DNA from: Lepidurus packardi
Lineage: Eukaryota; Arthropoda; Branchiopoda; Notostraca; Triopsidae
Assembly: GCA_023053545.1 (NCBI GenBank)
Contig: JAKZAN010000002.1
Span: 9,172,790 to 9,236,789 of the forward strand
Direction: 5' to 3'
Length of the DNA stretch: 64,000 nt
The notes beneath the pieces were generated by a model, which was given only the letters and a program-made list of their open reading frames with translations, searched no databases and was not told the DNA's origin. Position 1 is the stretch's first letter. Each line of letters begins with the position of its first letter. Shown one piece after another: positions 25,854 through 38,704 of the stretch. Made by a program: the position numbers and the translations under genes.

Positions 25854-28800
25854 ATGGCAATTCTGAGACTGAGTCTGAATAAAGGTTTCGCTTATGTAAC
25901 TAAAGTTGTTTTCTTCGTCCTCGTCTTAGGGAACTATATAACAACGATGCTTTTGCCAAGGGAAATGGAAAGCTTGACTATCACGAACACTGCCTTACCA
26001 ATAGTTATGTCGAACACAAGCTCGGAATATGAGCAATTATCAGATACTGCATTTGACAACTTGTATCCAGCTGTTGTCAAATGTTTTGCAGTAATATTTT
26101 GCGGGTATTTTTATTATTATTTAATGAAAGGAAGAAAGGCTCATAAACCTGTCTTTCTTTGTAAGGTTTATTGCTGGCAAGCTGGGGTGGATATCCCAGA
26201 TGGAATCCAAAGGGTTGAACACATTTGTGGGAACTTTTTGCCTCCCTGCCCTAATTTTCAACTCGATGGCTACATTAGATTTCGGGTAACCTACTTATTG
26301 TTTTGCGAAAGATCAACTTATTTTGTTCTGCGTAGGATTGTAAATTGGCGCTTTTTGTTGGCTATATTTCTTTCAAAGACTACGATCTTTCTTCTGGTTC
26401 TTATCGTAACCTTAATTGCGAGCAAACCCACTAATTTAGCCAAAGCTGGACTCTACGCAATATTTTGTTCTCAGAGCAATGATTTCGCTCTGGGTTATCC
26501 TATAAGTAAATTTATAAATGTTATATTATCAATATTTTACGCAAATTATGATTCCATTGCAGTTGCGGCGCTTTATAGTCAAACTCACCCCGAATATCCG
26601 TCTTATTTGTATCTCGTGGCACCAGTTTCGCTGGTTTTCTTAAATCCCATTGCATTTTGCTTTATGGAATGTGGGCGTCAACAAGATCTCAGTCGAGCCG
26701 CCCTTACAGATCGAAACATGAAGTTTGTCGCTCCTTCTGGTTGCCGTTTAGTTTTGACCATCGCTAAAAGCGTCCTATTGAACCCAGTAGTGCTCATGAC
26801 ATCGTTGGGTTGCTTGAGCAACGTAACCTTTGGCCCATATCTTCCTACAGTGTTGCAAGGCGTCCTAAACGCACTAGGTCTGGCTTTTTCAGCCACTGCC
26901 TTGTTCTTGCTGGGTTTAAGAATGGTCGGGCAAGGGCAGCAATTCAATCGAGCTGATTTGGTCACTCCGGGGCTTCTTATCGTTGTGAAATGGTAATCTT
27001 ACTTATTCGTTAGGTTCATACCAATTTCAAGCTTTCTTTACCTCGTTTACAGTTTGGTGTTCCCTATAATTACCAGAGAAATGGTTAGTTTGGTTCATAC
27101 AGGAATCACTACCAACGCTACATTAGATTTGAGTGATTACGGCTTTCTGTACGGCACTTTTCCGTCCGCCCCCAGTGTCTTCGTATATGCATCGCAGTTT
27201 CACGTTGCGACAGAATTGGTACTTGGGTTTTGTACTTTCGCTGCAGGAAAATTAAACTTTCGAAGTAATACGTATATTTTAATCCCAGATCGCTGGAGCA
27301 ATGGTAGCTTGTACATTTTTATCCGCACCGGTTATGTTCGTATCTGCCAAGATGGTAACTCTATCTCGAATCAATCCCAGCAATTACCTGTTTGAGCTGG
27401 ATGCTTTCCTTTTTGATGTCAGTGTAGTAGGACTTGTTTGTGCTGTAAGTTTCTTTCTTTTCCTTGTAAAAATATTTTTTTTAAGTCCTTATTTCTTTTA
27501 GTCCTGGGTTCTGCTCATTTTCATGGTTGGCAAAAAATGGAAACAATTGCCACATTTTTTTACCATGTCATTATTACTGGCTCAGGTAATTATCAGATTA
27601 ACTCTTGTTATGAACTAATATTGCTGGATTTTTTGAATTTTCGCTCATCTTATTTAAACCCCTTTTTTCAGAGTTTGGGGTGTTTAGGTGCATTATTTTG
27701 GTCCGTATTGGGCTGCAATACGACATGGCAACTGTACTTGCAATTCGGCTGTATTGTCCTGGGCGTTTTTGGAGCTCGTATATGGACGGCTCTTTTGGCT
27801 GTCTCTTTGTACCTCCTACGCACTCGTTCCTTATGTTTCGTTCTTAAACTTCGTCTCCTCTTTTCAGCCATCGGATGGGGGTAAAATTTCATAATCTTAT
27901 AACCTTATTTCTACAAAAAATAATCTTTTTTTTTTTTTAAATTAAACATTTTTATTATTCTAACATTTTATTATTTGAAAATTGTATTATTTTTTAGTAT
28001 CCCTGCCCTTATTGTCGTGGTGTTGCTGTCCGCTGTTAGCGAAGAAGCCGAAGTTCATCATAAAACCGATCCTAATTTTCAGTACGGGCATTCTCAAGCC
28101 TTGTTCGCTTTGGTGATCCTAATCCTTTCCTTTCTTGGTATAAGACGTTTTGAGTATGGCAAAGTAACGCTGGTATAATTTATGTAACTCTTGCAGTTAC
28201 AATTGTTTCCTTGGTGCTGCATCAACGCAATGGAAAGAGACACGAGGAATCGCGAGAGCACCCTGGGGATGATACTGAAAGTCTCCTGCCTGATATGGAA
28301 GATCTCGATCAAATCCGGCCCATGGTTTCGTGTGAGCCAACAGCAAGAGTCACGCCTGCTGTCCCCTTGTTTCCATCTTCATCTACTACCAATTTAACAA
28401 CCCTAACCTTCAACAGAGAGCGTTTGGACCCTATTGTCGAAATCCGCGAGAGTGACGATGGACAAACTATGATTTTTGGGGCGGGTATTAGTAATATGTG
28501 CCCGCCCAAGGAATGCGGTCCTTTGAAAAGAGAACAATGTTCAGCCTCTCTTCGGCGGTACCGCAACGCGCGTGTAATCGTAGATAGAGAAGAAGATGTT
28601 GGGAATCAAAATGGCGATGGAGAGCAACAAATATTGCGGCATGTAGTACTTTTATTGGTTCTTACAGGTTCCATGTTTGTGGTAAGCCACACGCTAGCAA
28701 TGCACGCTAATTTTGAGTTAATTTCGTACAAACTTTCAGGGTCTGGCTTTGTGTATATGGAGGTTGTGTTTGGAGGAAGTTTCAGGGGTTTATTTGGAGC

Positions 28801-29374
28801 TTTTGTTTTTGGACGGAGCCCTAAACTTTGGTCAAGCTTTCTTCACGTTCCTGTGCTTTGGCCTTGATTTCAAGATTGTCTTCTCACCTTTATATAGAAG
28901 GTATTTTTATTTTTTACAAAGGAATATTAGTTTGGGATTTAATTCAACATTCTTTTCAGATGGAGACGTTGGCGTTCTGGCGTTGATAGATTAGTTTTGC
29001 CGCGATGGGAAGCATTGAACGAGGAAACTCGTCACATCTGCGAGCAGTTCGTGGGGTACCATATGGATAAGTGCGTCCGGGATTTGGTCCGGAACAGGAG
29101 GTAATAAATGCGGTTATGACTTATTTGTCGTAAAACTTTCCTTTTTCCTTGTAGGCGGAGATTGCAGCTTTATAGAGATGTATTTCAAGGCAAAGACTTG
29201 GTAGACTGGCTCATTTTAGTGGGCTTGTCTCAAGACCGAGCTCAAGGCGAACGCTATGGAAAACATTTGCTGATGGGACGCGTAATTCGCCATGTCCATC
29301 GAGAACATCACTTTCATGATAGATCACTGCTTTACGTCTTTACTGTGGCTATTCGCACACCACGAGGTGTCTGA
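25854..29374 (+). CDS. GPR155: GPR155 (lysosomal cholesterol-sensing PIN-fold protein with DEP domain)
   Basis: Thirteen exons: 25854-26104, 26166-26285, 26336-26505, 26563-26992, 27053-27218, 27289-27444, 27502-27585, 27672-27880, 27998-28137, 28197-28681, 28740-28900, 28960-29100 and 29155-29374. They give 910 residues (human 870). The first half is an auxin-carrier-like (PIN) ten-helix domain: SQSNDFALGYPI, YLYLVAPVSLVFLNPIAF, GFLYGTFPSAPSVFVYASQF. A GPCR-like helical region follows (QLPHFFTMSLLLAQ; LEELLFLDGALNFGQAFF-type motif). After a polar loop of about 110 residues comes a C-terminal DEP domain (YRDVFQGKDLVDWLILVGLS). The human protein (LYCHOS) sits in lysosomes and links cholesterol to mTORC1; the fly homologue is anchor. 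All phases agree, and the CGFIAGKLGWISQ and FNSMATLDFG blocks appear only after splicing 50-60 base introns. Confidence 0.95.
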
Positions 29375-29864
29375 TGAACGGGTTTTCTAATTTAGCTTTT
29401 CTTGGTGCCTTTCTTCGCTTATAATTACGAATATCAAGTGCATGAAAAAAACATTGAAGGGTTTTAATATCCCTATCAGGGTATTAAAAGGTTGTAATTT
29501 CGATTTCGGTTGTAATTGTGCAGATAACTAGTAGGAAGGACTCCATTTTTAGTACATGACTAGTCAGATTCTTTTTAGGGTGATTATGTCATTTTGTAAA
29601 CCGTGGGACTTTAGATATAAATATTGAATTACGGATTGTTTGAACTTTTTAATATCAGCTAGGACGATTCCCGGATATTGTGGTTCAGCATTGGCCGCAA
29701 AGGCGGTAGCGTTCTCTTTCGTCTGAATGGGCAGTTTCTTATGTGTCGTCTCCTGTCTCGTGCGAGTTCTTGGCATTCGGAAAGGGGATCAGCTGTTGCT
29801 ACTTGCAAAATTGTGTTGTTTGAACAAGAACCCTTCAATGAAGTGATCATTATTCCTAATGGGT
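29375..29864. other. Intergenic region between GPR155 and Shark
   Basis: Contains an imperfect 12-13 base palindrome, TTTTAATATCCC-TATC-AGGGTATTAAAA, at about 29461-29488. Otherwise only 3' UTR and promoter sequence, with no gene recognised. Confidence 0.5.
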
Positions 29865-32800
29865 ATGGAAACGCCGAAAAGTTCCAGTAACCGTGGAAGT
29901 CGTTGGTTCCATGGTAAAATATCCAGACTAGAAGCCGAGGTGGCTTTGCTGAAAGGTAGCTAGGTTCTCTTTCAAATATGTATTTCTATTTTCTTTGCAT
30001 TGTTGTAATGATATTGTTCGTACCTGTGTACTGCACCACTGACGACTTAGTCTGCTACCCGTACAAGACTGACTTGCTATAGATTCGAGTCGCTATTTAA
30101 AGGGTTAGGGTAAGGTCAAGGTATAAATTATAGGTAGGTTTGGGTCAGGTCAAAGCGAAAAGGGTAATTAGTTCGAGCTACGAGCTACTTTGTGAGTTAC
30201 TGAGTTTTTAGTTTTGTAAAAAAAACATGCTCTAGATAGGCCTAGAAGAATTACCGAATCTATCTTTTTAGAAGGAAACGATGAAGGGCTCTTCTTGGTA
30301 CGCGAAAGTTCAACCGTACCAGGCGACTTTGTGTTATCGGTCATCAGTGAAGGCGAACCTGCCCACTTTCAAATCCAAAGACACGGCGAAGATGCTTTTT
30401 TCTCTATCGAAGATGGTCGTATAGTCCATGGCCTGGACACTATTATAGATTTGTGTTTAAAAGAAGGTGCTTCAGGAGGAGCAGTTGAACTCAAACGAAT
30501 TTGTCCCAAAGATCCGCCTCCCGTGAAAGTTTTAGGGCATGGACAGACTTACTTAATCCACAGAGCAGCCAAAGAAGGTACTAACATGTTCCATTAAAAA
30601 AAAGTTTATATATTTAAAGCCTTTCTTTTTGTTTTAGGCAATTATACTGTTGTTGCAGAACTTGTAAGATGCAATTACCGTGGAATCGACGCCAAGAACA
30701 ACGAAGGACAAACGGCTGTACACCTGGCCTGTCTAGGCAACCGAATCGACATCTTAAAAGTTTTGATTGAAGGTCGGGCTACTGTAAATGTGGTGGATGA
30801 ACAAAACTACACTCCTTTACAGGTAAGGACTTTGGTGCCAAGAAGTTCATGGCATGAGTTTTCAACGTAGAATTTTTATTTTACTCAGCTTCTTTGTTAC
30901 GTTTCCTTCGTGTGATTCGGTTTATTTTTTGTTGTTATTCAGTACGCTTGCATGCATAATTATCCCGATTGCGTACGAATGTTGCTGGAAACTGGTGCCA
31001 ATCCACAAATCCGGCAACGTGAAACAGGTTAGTCTTTTAAGTAACATGCTCGATTTTAGGTGTTACTTTACACGAGCAATATTTAATTGTGGTCTTTCCC
31101 GTACTTAACAGGTTTTGTGGCTATACATGAAGCAGCCAGCAGAGGTCATACAGAATGTGTTCGTCTCTTACTAATGCACCGAGCAGCACCTTTGCCTAGG
31201 ACGAAACGCCAAGAAACCCCCGCTGATTTGGCTCGGAGAAACGGGTTTTATCAATGCGCCCGTTTTCTTGGTATTTACCCATTTACCCTCGTTTCAGGAG
31301 ATTACTAAGCAAACTTGACCTTAGAACTGTACCAAAGTCCTGCTGCTGGCAAACCTGAAAACTGGTTCCATGGTTCTATTACCCGTCAAGAGGCTCTTTT
31401 TAGACTGAGACGATTTGCTGAAGAAGACGCGTTAGATTCTGTTTTCCTAATCCGCAAAAATTCCCGCAAGTCGGGGTTCTTTGTTCTTTCAGTTTCCATC
31501 GCCAAGCATTGCTATCATTATGAAATCGGAAAGCGAGTAAATTAAAGCACATACAATTTCTATGTTCATGTTTAATTTTTTATTATTCTTGGCAAATTAA
31601 AGGGACAGTATTATTATATCGACGAAGGTCCCTATATGGAATCATTGGAGCATTTAGTCGCTCATTACATGCGCTGGGCGGATGGATTGCCTGCATCCTT
31701 AAGCTTTCCTGTGCCGCCGCCCCTTGCCTATCGCAATTGCGACGTTTTAAACAACAACGTAAGTTCAACCTAACTTATTTGTTTTGATCGCAAAATTCTC
31801 GAATTTATTTAATTTTGTGTAGTTACTGAGTCCTCCTCCTTTACCTTGTCGTAATACGCAACGCTCTCCGTCTCCTTGCCGGGATCGTTTAACCCTTACA
31901 AATGATGCTAACAGCAACAATCAAACTGAAACCGATTCCAACCAGTCCAGTACAGCGTTTCTAACACCATCCAGTGTCCCTAGTCAAACCTGGAGCGACA
32001 ACTACAAATTGATAGGCAATTTACATCGTATTTTATGATTCAAACTTCTTTCAACTGTCCTATTGCGTTATTTCAGATGATATCCCTGCGGAAGCGTTGG
32101 TTCGATGTGACGAGATAGGCGAAGGCGAATTTGGCTCTGTGTATCGTGGAGTGTATACTTTACCCGGAAGTACAGGATTGAAAGTCGCTGTTGCCATCAA
32201 AACTTTACGAGAAGATCAAGTGCAGTCCAGCAGAGAAGAGTTCCTACGAGAATCACGAGTCATGATGGTCCTTGATCATCCTTGCGTTGTGCGACTCTTG
32301 GGTATCAGCTCTGGACCGCCTCTTATGATGGTCGAGGAACTAGTGCCCATGGGTTCGTTGCTGTCGTACCTAATGGACCATCCCGATTGTGTCAGTTCAG
32401 ACTATGACATACGTGTCTGGGCTGCACAGATTGCTCAAGGTATCCACACTCCAGACCCCTTATATAAGCCGCGTTCGTTTTGATGAAAGTTTAAGTCGAC
32501 TTAAAAGTCTACCCAAGACTTTGCGCTTATAAACGTTCAAGATAGGTAGACTTTGCCAGACTTCGGGCTTATAAGCGTTTTGTTTAGCTAGTCGACTTAG
32601 ACTTTAAAGTCGACTTTTAGTTTTGATCTCAAGTCAGGCAAGTCTATAGTGAGTACTCTTGTGTCCAGACTTAAACTTAACCCCGCCTCTTGTTTATTTA
32701 TCTCCTTAGTCGATAACTAACAATTCATACATTGCTTTTGTTTATTTTCTACAAGCACCGCCCCGTGGGTGGAGCACCTGTAAACTTATGCTTATAAGGT

Positions 32801-33615
32801 TTCGTTTTGTACTCAAAGACTTTCCAAGTCTATTTCTGTAAACTTTCAAAGTTTAGGCTAAAACGAACGCTTATAAGCGTAAGTCAAAGAAGTCTGGCTA
32901 ATCTTAAGTAAAAGTTGAAGGTGCAAAACGACCGCGGCTTTAATGTTACATTTTTTCCCTTTTCGTAGTTTTACATTTGTTTCCCTTTTCATAGTTTTAC
33001 AAAATTTAATTGAAAGTATCATTCCAGGAATGTGTTATTTGGAAGAGAAACGCTTTGTCCACCGTGATTTGGCTGCGAGAAACATCCTATTGGCTTCGCG
33101 ATTCCAAATCAAAATTAGCGATTTTGGATTATCCAGAGCTATTGGCCTGGGCAAAGAATACTACCAAGCTTCGCAGGGCGGAAGATGGCCAATCAAGTGG
33201 TAGGCTTTTTTTTTTTTTTTACAAATTGATTGCGATATATTTTGGCTTTTTTTAAATGAATGTTAATTAAATCTATTAATTTAGGTACGCGCCAGAATCC
33301 GTCAATTTTGGTACTTTTTCTCATGCAAGTGACGTATGGAGTTACGCCGTAACCTTGTGGGAAATGTTTTCATTTGGTGCGCAACCTTTCGGAGACCTAC
33401 CTGGTGCTGAGGTCATTCGGATGGTCGAATCTGGCTATCGTTTGCACAAACTGGACGGGTGTCCAGATGAAACATACGCTATGATGTTGCGGTGCTGGAA
33501 TTATGATCCTGCGAAGCGTCCTACGTTTGCAGAGCTCAGTGCGTTTTTCGCCATATCTGTTGAATACGCCAACGTGCAGGGGTTATTGATGTCTAGCCCC
33601 AGTGTTCAAGTATAG
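29865..33615 (+). CDS. Shark: Shark-type SH2-ankyrin-SH2 tyrosine kinase
   Basis: Eleven exons: 29865-29955, 30272-30577, 30638-30822, 30943-31027, 31112-31270, 31310-31536, 31603-31758, 31823-32015, 32077-32439, 33028-33199 and 33285-33615. They give 755 residues. Order: SH2 domain 1 (WFHGKISRLEAE, FLVRESS), ankyrin repeats (GQTAVHLACLGNRIDILKVL; ATHEAASRGH-type), SH2 domain 2 (WFHGSITRQEALFRL, FLIRKNS), a proline/serine linker, then a tyrosine kinase with IGEGEFGSVYRG, AIKTLRED, HRDLAARN and SDFGLSRA, ending near RPTFAELSAF. Active-site residues are intact. In Drosophila, Shark acts with Draper in glial engulfment and in dorsal closure; Hydra HTK16 shares the layout, and vertebrates lack it. 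One intron is only 39 bases (31271-31309). The 32016-32076 intron appears to begin with GC instead of GT. A 588-base intron splits the kinase domain. Confidence 0.96.
32455..32890 (+). repeat. MITE-like insertion in the Shark kinase-domain intron
   Basis: GCGTTCGTTTT at 32471-32481 faces AAAACGAACGC at 32840-32850. The similarity extends imperfectly outward (TTATAAG/CTTATAAGC) and inward (GAAAGTTTA/TAAACTTTC). The interior carries GTTTAAGTCGACTTAAAAGTC and several CTTATAAGCG words. It is about 400 bases, has no coding content and fills most of an intron otherwise expected to be about 60-100 bases. The word GTTTAAGTCGACT recurs near 36210 and 36230, suggesting a family. Confidence 0.5.
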
Positions 33616-33749
33616 CATACTAGCTTTCCTGAAACCCGTCAAACACACGATGTTTTTTTAATCATTTGTTGGAAATTTTATGGTTGGCTTTTCTCAATTT
33701 TATACTTAAAGATTTTAAAGATTAGTATACCTAGAGGTCAACAATTCCA

Positions 33750-33755
33750 AATAAA
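33750..33755 (+). promoter_or_regulatory. Polyadenylation signal AATAAA of Shark
   Basis: AATAAA lies about 135 bases after the Shark stop and 47 bases before the stop of the convergent ankyrin gene. Confidence 0.5.
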
Positions 33756-33801
33756 ACACTCCACCGAGTATATTATAAATATGAAGAACAACGGCACGAG
33801 A

Positions 33802-36047
33802 TCAAGGCATTGTTTTTAGCCAGATACAGTTTTTGAGACAGACAGGCCAAGAGGACTTGGATAATTGTGAATACATCCGATCCCCCAAGTATTTTCGAAT
33901 GGCAATTGTGCAAACTTGGGTTAAAGGCCAAGGATTGCTCCTGGTATGGAGCAACCAGATGTCTGCAGGTGTGGAATTGGTAGACGACTGGATGGATGAC
34001 CAGGGAGCATTATTCAGATCGAAGCCAGCGTATACCAAGGCTTTGATTACAGGCAAGGCTTCAGCACCGTGTCTTCGCGCTAAGGAAAGATTACTGACTG
34101 TAGGACACGACATCAACGTGCCCTGATTAGGATTAGCACCGTGTTGGACTAGACATAACGCAAGACGGGTTTTCCGCTGCTCCAGCAGGCGAAAAAGGGG
34201 CGTGTCCCCTGGTGTGAAGGATTCCAAGCTCAGCTTACAGCCCCAGTCTTGCAAAATCGTGACCATTGTATCAAAAAGTTCTTCTGAAGCATCGGCCACG
34301 GAAGTCAATTCGTGCAGAGGAAGAACACCCGTATAGGAATTAGGATAATTAGGATTGGCCCCTATAAGATAAAGAAAAGTAATTCGAATGTCTACGTAAT
34401 ATTGTGACATAGTATTTAAACAGGTATTTGATCAAATATACCTCATTAAATAATACACGTTTGACCCCTTGACATCGTAATTCGAATTACGACGTCGAGG
34501 GGGTCAAACGTACTCAAGTATTGGGTAAGATGTCTTAAGCGCTCTAGATGTCAACCAAGTCCACTCTAAGTTTTAACCGAAAACGCATTGAGAGAAAAAT
34601 GCTGGGGCACTTGGTGTGCGGAAACAGATAAGCATATTTTTTTAGCGTGACAGCATTATATGTTCCTTTACCTTTAAGTAGTAAAAGTTTTACGGATTCC
34701 ACATGCTGCCCTCGACAAGCTAAATGCAGTGGAGTGTCGCCATAGTCGTCTCGTAAGTTGGGAACGCATCCAGCTTGTACCAAAAGTTGTGCTAACTCCA
34801 CGTGTTTCTGGAGAACGGCGAAATGGAGCAGACGGTGACTTTGAGTTATTCGTACGCCATGTTTTAGCAATAAGGAAACTATGTCCACGTCCAAATGCCA
34901 GACAGCTTCGCAAAGACAAGTGTATCCTGTTCTTAAGATGGATTAATTAACTGAACAAAGGATGCGCCATAATTACCGTGTATTTCTTCTAGGTTAACTT
35001 TCGCTCCCCAGTTGAGCAAGAGGTCAACCACTGGTTTATGAGACCGTGCGACTGCCAAATAAAGTGGTGTGCGATCGGAGTAGTCCAAGGCATCAATTTT
35101 GGCGTTGTGCTGAAGCAAAAACTGAGCCACTTCTAAGTGGCCCCGTGAACAAGCTGCATGTAGGGCAGAGCTTTTATCGTTCGAGCGAAGGTTAACACCA
35201 GCAGACCAGGAAATTAGCGTGTCTACGACGGCCAAATGTCCTCGTGAAGAAGCCAAAGAGAGAGGTGTCATGCTGTCGATGTCAACTGAGTCCACAAATG
35301 CTCCTACGAAGGGAAAGAGCATCTAGTATAGTGACGTAGTATTTTTTTTTAAAGTCCATACCGGCTGAAAGTAGAAGCTGTGTGAGTTCCAAGTGACCTT
35401 GTTCGGAAGCATAATGGAGTGGCCGTCTGCCATAGATATCTGAAATGTTCACGTCATATTTGTTCGTGACATTAATGCTTTTTTTGGAATGTAAGTTATC
35501 GGTTCGTGGCAGAGGAGCTTTTGCAGTGTTTGAAAGTAGTTTTTCCATTGTGGCGTTCAGGGGATTTTTTAGTTTAAGGGTCTTAGGGGGTAATTTCCTC
35601 TTTCTCTCTTGAATCACAAAGCTACGGCCTTCTTCGTCTGAAGAAGAATACTCTAAGGGAAGTGCTGCGGGTTGTAACTGTTTCGTGGGCTTCGGAGAGC
35701 AAAATATGTCATGCGAAGTAGCGGGTAAAGGCAATGAGACATTTTGAGCTCGGAAGGTAGGCCTTTCTATCTGCAATTCAAGTAAAGCTCGAAACACATC
35801 AGCGTTGCCCATCTGAGCAGCTCTCCCAAGTAAAGTGTGACCACATTGGCATATCCAGTTTACTTTCGCTCCTATATGTGTGAAGAAAGTGTTATTGTCT
35901 TTTAGTCATTTGTATAAATCAAATATTTTACTTTTGGTGCATATAAATTAATTCAGTACCTTGGGAAACTAGATTTATAACTTCTTCTAGATTTCCTAAG
36001 CTGATTGCTTGATATAAGCATTCTTCCAAATTTTTCTCTGGATCCAT
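33802..36047 (-). CDS. Ankyrin-repeat protein with a C-terminal SOCS box (ASB-like)
   Basis: Five exons on the minus strand: 35960-36047, 35362-35871, 34977-35303, 34672-34926 and 33802-34361, all in phase 1, giving 579 residues. About ten ankyrin repeats are visible (GRRPLHYASEQGHLELTQLL, SALHAACSRGHLEVAQFLLQ, RTPLYLAVARSHKPVVDLLL, DTPLHLACRGQHVESVKLLL). Repeats 1-2 and the rest are separated by a polar Ser/Lys-rich segment of about 120 residues. The last 40 residues (WPLTQVCTIAIRKYLGDR, then WPVCLKNCIWL) fit a SOCS box, which binds Elongin B/C and Cullin-5. The likely role is as substrate receptor of a ubiquitin ligase. The substrate cannot be told, and I did not match it to a specific ASB number. 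The SOCS box call rests on pattern only. The gene is convergent with Shark. Confidence 0.8.
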
Positions 36048-36281
36048 TATTAGTAATAGTATGTCACGCGAATGTAGTATTTGTTTTGTATTGTAAATTT
36101 TGTATGCATATTCGAAAATAGTTTACTATGTGCGCCTAAGATTTGAACTACGAGTGCTTCGAATCATGAGCCGCAGTCGTTTTGTCCTAAGTTTAAGTCA
36201 TAGAGTAGGTTTAAGTCGACTCTATGGTTTAAGTCGATTATAGTCTTTACCGAATTCGCTCTCTAACTTCAAGAGTGGACG

Positions 36282-36358
36282 AAATCCATCATTTTACGTA
36301 CGTTTTCTTCAACGTTTTCTACATGTTTTGTAGAAAACGTACGTAAAATGATGGATTT
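36282..36358. repeat. Perfect 27-base inverted repeat with an alternative nested hairpin
   Basis: The left arm 36282-36308 (AAATCCATCATTTTACGTAC GTTTTCT) is the exact reverse complement of 36332-36358, with a 23-base spacer. A second perfect hairpin, ACGTTTTCTACA/TGTAGAAAACGT (36312-36323 and 36329-36340), overlaps the right arm, so the two folds are mutually exclusive. There is no coding content. Confidence 0.85.
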
Positions 36359-38704
36359 AGCCCGTGTTTGCCGCTAGGGCGCGAATTTGGCAAGGACTAT
36401 AGGGATGCCTAAAAGTTTACCAAACTTTAAGTGTATTTTAAAACTTTCTATTTTTAAACGTTTATTTTTTATATTTTAAGAATATTGTATTTTAACATAT
36501 TCTTATGTGTTTCAATGCAGTACACCATTTATTTTTAAAGTTTTAAACGTTTATTTTTAAACTTTAAGAATATTGAATTTTAACACATTTGTGTGTATTT
36601 CAATGCAGTACAATGTAGCCCGCGTTCTCAAACCTCCCAGTACAGTTCTAATCTTCACATCTAACTTATCTGTATTATGCTTGCTAATTTTTATAGGCCT
36701 GTTTCTGTAAGGTAAACCTTAAAAATAGAGATTTTATTTTTAAGAGTTCCATAGGATTTGAATAGCGCGCGTCATTGAAAGACGCAAGGGGCGCTTCGCT
36801 CAGCTTGCAGCCTCTCCTCGCCCCTCAGTCGCGCCCGCGCAGCCGAACAAGCTGTATGTGTAGAGAGAATCTGTTGTCATGATTATCTTTTAGGCTAGTT
36901 GTGTTTCTAAGCCAAATTTTTGATAAGTTACTCTGTTTTTAGTTATGCAAAATATTCCTATTGAATCACAAGCAGTAATTTATCTTCATTTTTGGGGTAG
37001 TTTTGATTACGGTGTTTAATTTCAAACGTTTGGGTATGTAGACGTTTTATTACGTTTAAGACGATTTTGTTAAATTTAGACTGGGCAAGTCCAAACAAGA
37101 TCTCGGTGGGTTTGTTTTTTCCTATTTTTTTTGTTCGCAATTATTATTATTTTTAGTTTTTAGGAGAGACATCAATAGTAATTCTTCGCATGTTTTGCAA
37201 ATGAAGCTTAGTGAAAACATGGCGTGCCATGTGGGGGAGATAAGCATGGTATGAAGGAAAGCATTGTTTGGAATGTATTTAATAGTTTAATAGAATAGAC
37301 CCGCAATAATAAAAGGAATGAAATTGGTCAGTACTCCTTACGTCGCGATTCCATCGTTCGTATGGCATAATTATTAATAAAGCTTAAAGATGTTTCAGTC
37401 TCTGTATGGTTAGCCAGGGAGCGGAGTTTTAGCCAGTGATTCAATTCAATATCCCATTTGCTCTTGAGAGGGCTAGACCGTGGGCTAGACGCATGTCGTT
37501 CTTCTGTTGAATTGTCCTTGTGGACGGCCATGATTGTACCACGATGGAGATTAAAGTTCTTGGGTTTAGCATTTTAAACGCTGGAAGAACTTGTACCAAA
37601 TACGTAACGGCACTGACTACTTGGTAATAAATAATCTGCCATTTGTTTATATGAATTCTTACCTCATAAATTTAACTTGGGTGTTATTTAGCGTTCGTGG
37701 TTTTCTGGTTGGACAAGGGGTTCGTAAATCGGTTCCTTGGTGTACGAAGTTATAAGCTAGCTACAAACCCCTTGGATTTGGGTATACAGAAAGAGGAGAA
37801 GAAAACTGAATGACCACGAGTAAGAGGCTTTGTTGCTTTTGATATACCGGTGTTTCTTCTGGCTGTGAAGCTGGTGGCTGTAACCATTACGTTTCAATAT
37901 TTAACCCTTCCAACCGCTGCTGTTGCACTTGACATATTGGAAGAATCGCGATGTTCAGCATAGCAGATTTTGGGTTCGACTGTGTGTAGTTTTCGTCCCT
38001 TATAGTACTTATTTGTAAGTTTCGTAATTATCGTGCTTACAGTTCGATTACTGTATAATTTTTAAGAATTGAATAGAATTGCAACGTTTGTTTTCACGAC
38101 TTTTTGCTTTTCTTGTAAAGTTTATACCTCCCAAACATCATTATAGAGCTCAGTTTTCCTCCAAAGACTGGATTCTAAATTATGCAAAAGAGATTTTTTC
38201 TTTTCCCTTGGAATTCCTTATTTGCTTACTTGTTGCACCAAAAACTTTCCCCTTAAAATCTAGTTTCCGAAAGTGTCCTTTTGTTGTACGATTTGTACTA
38301 TTTGAAGTAAAAGCGGAAAATTTGGAAATTTGTGCGAGATTTTGTTTTCTAAATGCTGAAAGGGGTGTGGCCTATGCCAGAACGACGAATCCTATTGGTG
38401 GATTGGGCCAAAAGGTAGGCGTGGCTCCTTTTCAATCTGGAAAAGCGTTTTCAGGGCTTTTTTCCATAAGGATTCCTGCACGATCAAGGGGGTCCCCTTC
38501 AAAAATTTTTAAAAATTCGAAGCCTCGCCCCTTTCCCTGTTCCCAACTCCCCTACTCGGTTTCCTATCCCTGATATTCAAGCTCGTGATCCCGTAGCTTT
38601 ACAATTTCAAATATGGAAATATAAACCTTGTCAGGAAGGCATAAGGTACAGAGAAAGGGACCAAATTTTATGTCGTTTCTTTTTTTATTAAATAAAATGC
38701 CACA

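Noticed and set aside
38079-38573. 164-codon plus-strand frame
   Set aside because: No family resemblance, no splice or promoter support and low-complexity composition.
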